Source: Rhizobiales bacterium Ga0077545
GTDB taxonomy: Bacteria; Pseudomonadota; Alphaproteobacteria; Rhizobiales; Methylopilaceae
Direction: 5' to 3'
NCBI GenBank assembly: GCA_001464335.1
Contig: LNEV01000017.1
Coordinates: 100,981 to 164,980, forward strand
Length of the DNA: 64,000 nucleotides
Shown piece by piece: positions 62,955-64,000 of this stretch. The notes below the pieces were generated by a model. It worked only from the letters and a program-made list of their open reading frames with translations, had not been told where the DNA came from and ran no database searches. Every line of letters begins with the position of its first letter. The first letter of the stretch is position 1. The translations under genes and the position numbers were made by a program.

Positions 62955-63872
62955 GTGACCGTGAGACTGGATCATCTGGAGATTTTCGCGCAGATCGTCC
63001 GCGCGGGCGGCTTTCGCGCCGCCGCCGCCGAACGCGGCGTCTCCTCCTCCGTCATGAGCCAGACCATGGCAGCTCTCGAGCAGGCGCTCGGCATTCGCCT
63101 GCTCAACCGGACGACGCGCAGCATCGCGGCGACGGAGGCGGGCGAACGCCTCCTGAAACGGCTTCGCCCGGCCCTCGACGACATCCGCCTGGCTCTTGTC
63201 GAACTGGATCAATTGCGCGAGCAACCCTCGGGCACGCTGCGGATCAACGCGCCGGGGCCTGCCGTCGACCACGTTTTGTGCCCGCTCGCTTTCGCGTTCA
63301 TGAAGGCGCATCCCGAGGTCAGGATCGAGATCGTCAGCGATGCCGCGATCGTCGACATCGTCGAGCAGGGCTTCGATGCCGGTGTCCGGTTCGGGCAGCA
63401 TCTGGCGCAGGACATGATCGCCCTGCCGCTCGGCCCGCCTTTGCGCTACGCGATCGTCGCGTCCCCGGACTATCTGCGCGAACGCGGGCGGCCGGCCACG
63501 CCCGCCGATCTCATCGGACATGACTGCATCCGCCGCCGTTATCCCGGCGGCACCCTCGCGACCTGGACGTTCGCAAAAGGCGGCGAAACGGTCGAGATCA
63601 CGCCGGAAGGCCGGTTGACGCTGAGTTCGGCGCAACAGGAACTTCAGGCGGCTCTTGCCGGGCAAGGCATTGCGCATGTGTTCGAAGACTACGCGCACGC
63701 AGCAGTCGCGACCGGCGCGCTCGTCGAGATCTTGACGGACTGGAGCCCGAAATTGCCGAGCTGGTTCCTGTATTACCCGAACCGGCAGCACAGCAGCGCA
63801 GCGATGCGCGCCTTCCTTGAATTTGTCCGCCGGTCGGCACGCGAGAACCCCGGCCCTCGAAGTTTTTCTTGA
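62955..63872 (+). CDS. LysR-family transcriptional regulator
   Basis: A 305-residue regulator. The winged helix is LDHLEIFAQIVRAGGFRAAAAERGVSSSVMSQTMAALEQALGIRLLNRTTRSIAATEAGERLL, and the C-terminal periplasmic-binding-like domain detects an effector that cannot be named. GTG starts at 62955 or 62961 are both possible; the much longer open frame upstream is antisense to the metallo-hydrolase gene. It probably controls that divergent gene. Confidence 0.92.
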   Translation: MTVRLDHLEIFAQIVRAGGFRAAAAERGVSSSVMSQTMAALEQALGIRLLNRTTRSIAATEAGERLLKRLRPALDDIRLALVELDQLREQPSGTLRINAPGPAVDHVLCPLAFAFMKAHPEVRIEIVSDAAIVDIVEQGFDAGVRFGQHLAQDMIALPLGPPLRYAIVASPDYLRERGRPATPADLIGHDCIRRRYPGGTLATWTFAKGGETVEITPEGRLTLSSAQQELQAALAGQGIAHVFEDYAHAAVATGALVEILTDWSPKLPSWFLYYPNRQHSSAAMRAFLEFVRRSARENPGPRSFS

Positions 63873-63902
63873 CTTTATTCCTATAATGTGATTGTCTGTA
63901 TC

Positions 63903-63956
63903 CGCTTCCGATCACGGAGGGCGCTTCATGAGGCGTCGTTGAGCGGATCGGAAGTG
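63903..63956 (+). promoter_or_regulatory. Structured leader with a Met-Arg-Arg-Arg mini-ORF
   Basis: CGCTTCCGATC (63903-63913) pairs with GATCGGAAGTG (63946-63956), 11 bp with one G-U. The loop holds a strong site GGAGG and an ATG AGG CGT CGT TGA frame (63928-63942). A second stem, TGCGGG/CCCGCA (63970-63990), follows. A TATAAT lies at 63882-63887. The gene it serves must begin beyond the window. Confidence 0.5.
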
Positions 63957-64000
63957 CGGTGGCCGGAAATGCGGGAAGACGTAGCCCGCAGGAACGGAGG

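Noticed and set aside
63869..63887. TTGACT and TATAAT as a standard promoter before the end leader
   Set aside because: They are seven bases apart, far from the 17-base spacing needed, so they cannot act as a -35/-10 pair; the TATAAT could still be a lone -10.

Overview
The window is GC-rich chromosomal DNA from an alphaproteobacterium, most likely of the order Hyphomicrobiales (Rhizobiales). The signs are CckA, the DUF1476/zeta-type F1-ATPase inhibitor, a DnaG primase whose CHC2 zinc-ligand positions are mostly replaced, a dnaG-rpoD pair, a rpe-purB-(DUF1476)-purC-purS-purQ-purL-bolA-grxD backbone with rpsD alongside, and a divergent flagellar export cluster. Coding density is high, no intergenic stretch exceeds 300 bases, and I saw no rRNA, tRNA, CRISPR array, prophage or insertion sequence. 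Genus and species cannot be read from the sequence.

Layout. 1-6.0 kb: a truncated TrmH-type RNA methyltransferase, a DUF1810 protein, an aldose epimerase, and rpoD and dnaG. 6.0-10.1 kb: a universal stress protein, a four-gene polar amino-acid ABC transporter and a cold-shock protein. 10.2-15.7 kb: TetR, a homocysteine S-methyltransferase, a serine hydrolase, a lytic transglycosylase and a GntP permease. 15.9-26 kb: signalling and stress genes (a diguanylate cyclase, CsbD, two transglutaminase-like proteins, an ECF sigma/anti-sigma pair, an OFA-type MFS carrier, a quinone-reductase-like flavoprotein and a GGDEF-EAL protein).

26-40 kb: rpsD, grxD, bolA and the purine genes. Two blocks on the opposite strand interrupt this backbone: a TadG-like von Willebrand A protein between purQ and purL, and a run of four exported SH3b paralogues (34.4-37.6 kb) between the ATPase-inhibitor gene and purB. 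The four paralogues share a signal peptide and an SH3 domain but end in four different low-complexity tails. This is the most distinctive locus in the window.

40-54 kb: trmJ, icd, alaS, recA, cckA, tyrA-like and TSUP genes with small companions. 54-59.4 kb: flgB-flgC-fliE-fliQ-fliR-flhB on the minus strand, divergent from fliO-fliP. 59.5-64 kb: small exported and regulatory genes (Crp/Fnr, ArsR with an SRPBCC partner, LysR with a metallo-hydrolase). The window ends in a leader region that folds a four-codon ORF (Met-Arg-Arg-Arg-stop) and its strong ribosome-binding site into a long stem.

Non-coding signals include rho-independent terminators, an attenuator-like hairpin before rpsD, two copies of a palindromic intergenic repeat lying inside operons, a possible SOS operator at recA, dyads near gntP and between lysR and its neighbour, and a possible aromatic leader peptide before the prephenate dehydrogenase gene. 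All functions are inferred from sequence reading alone; no searches were run.
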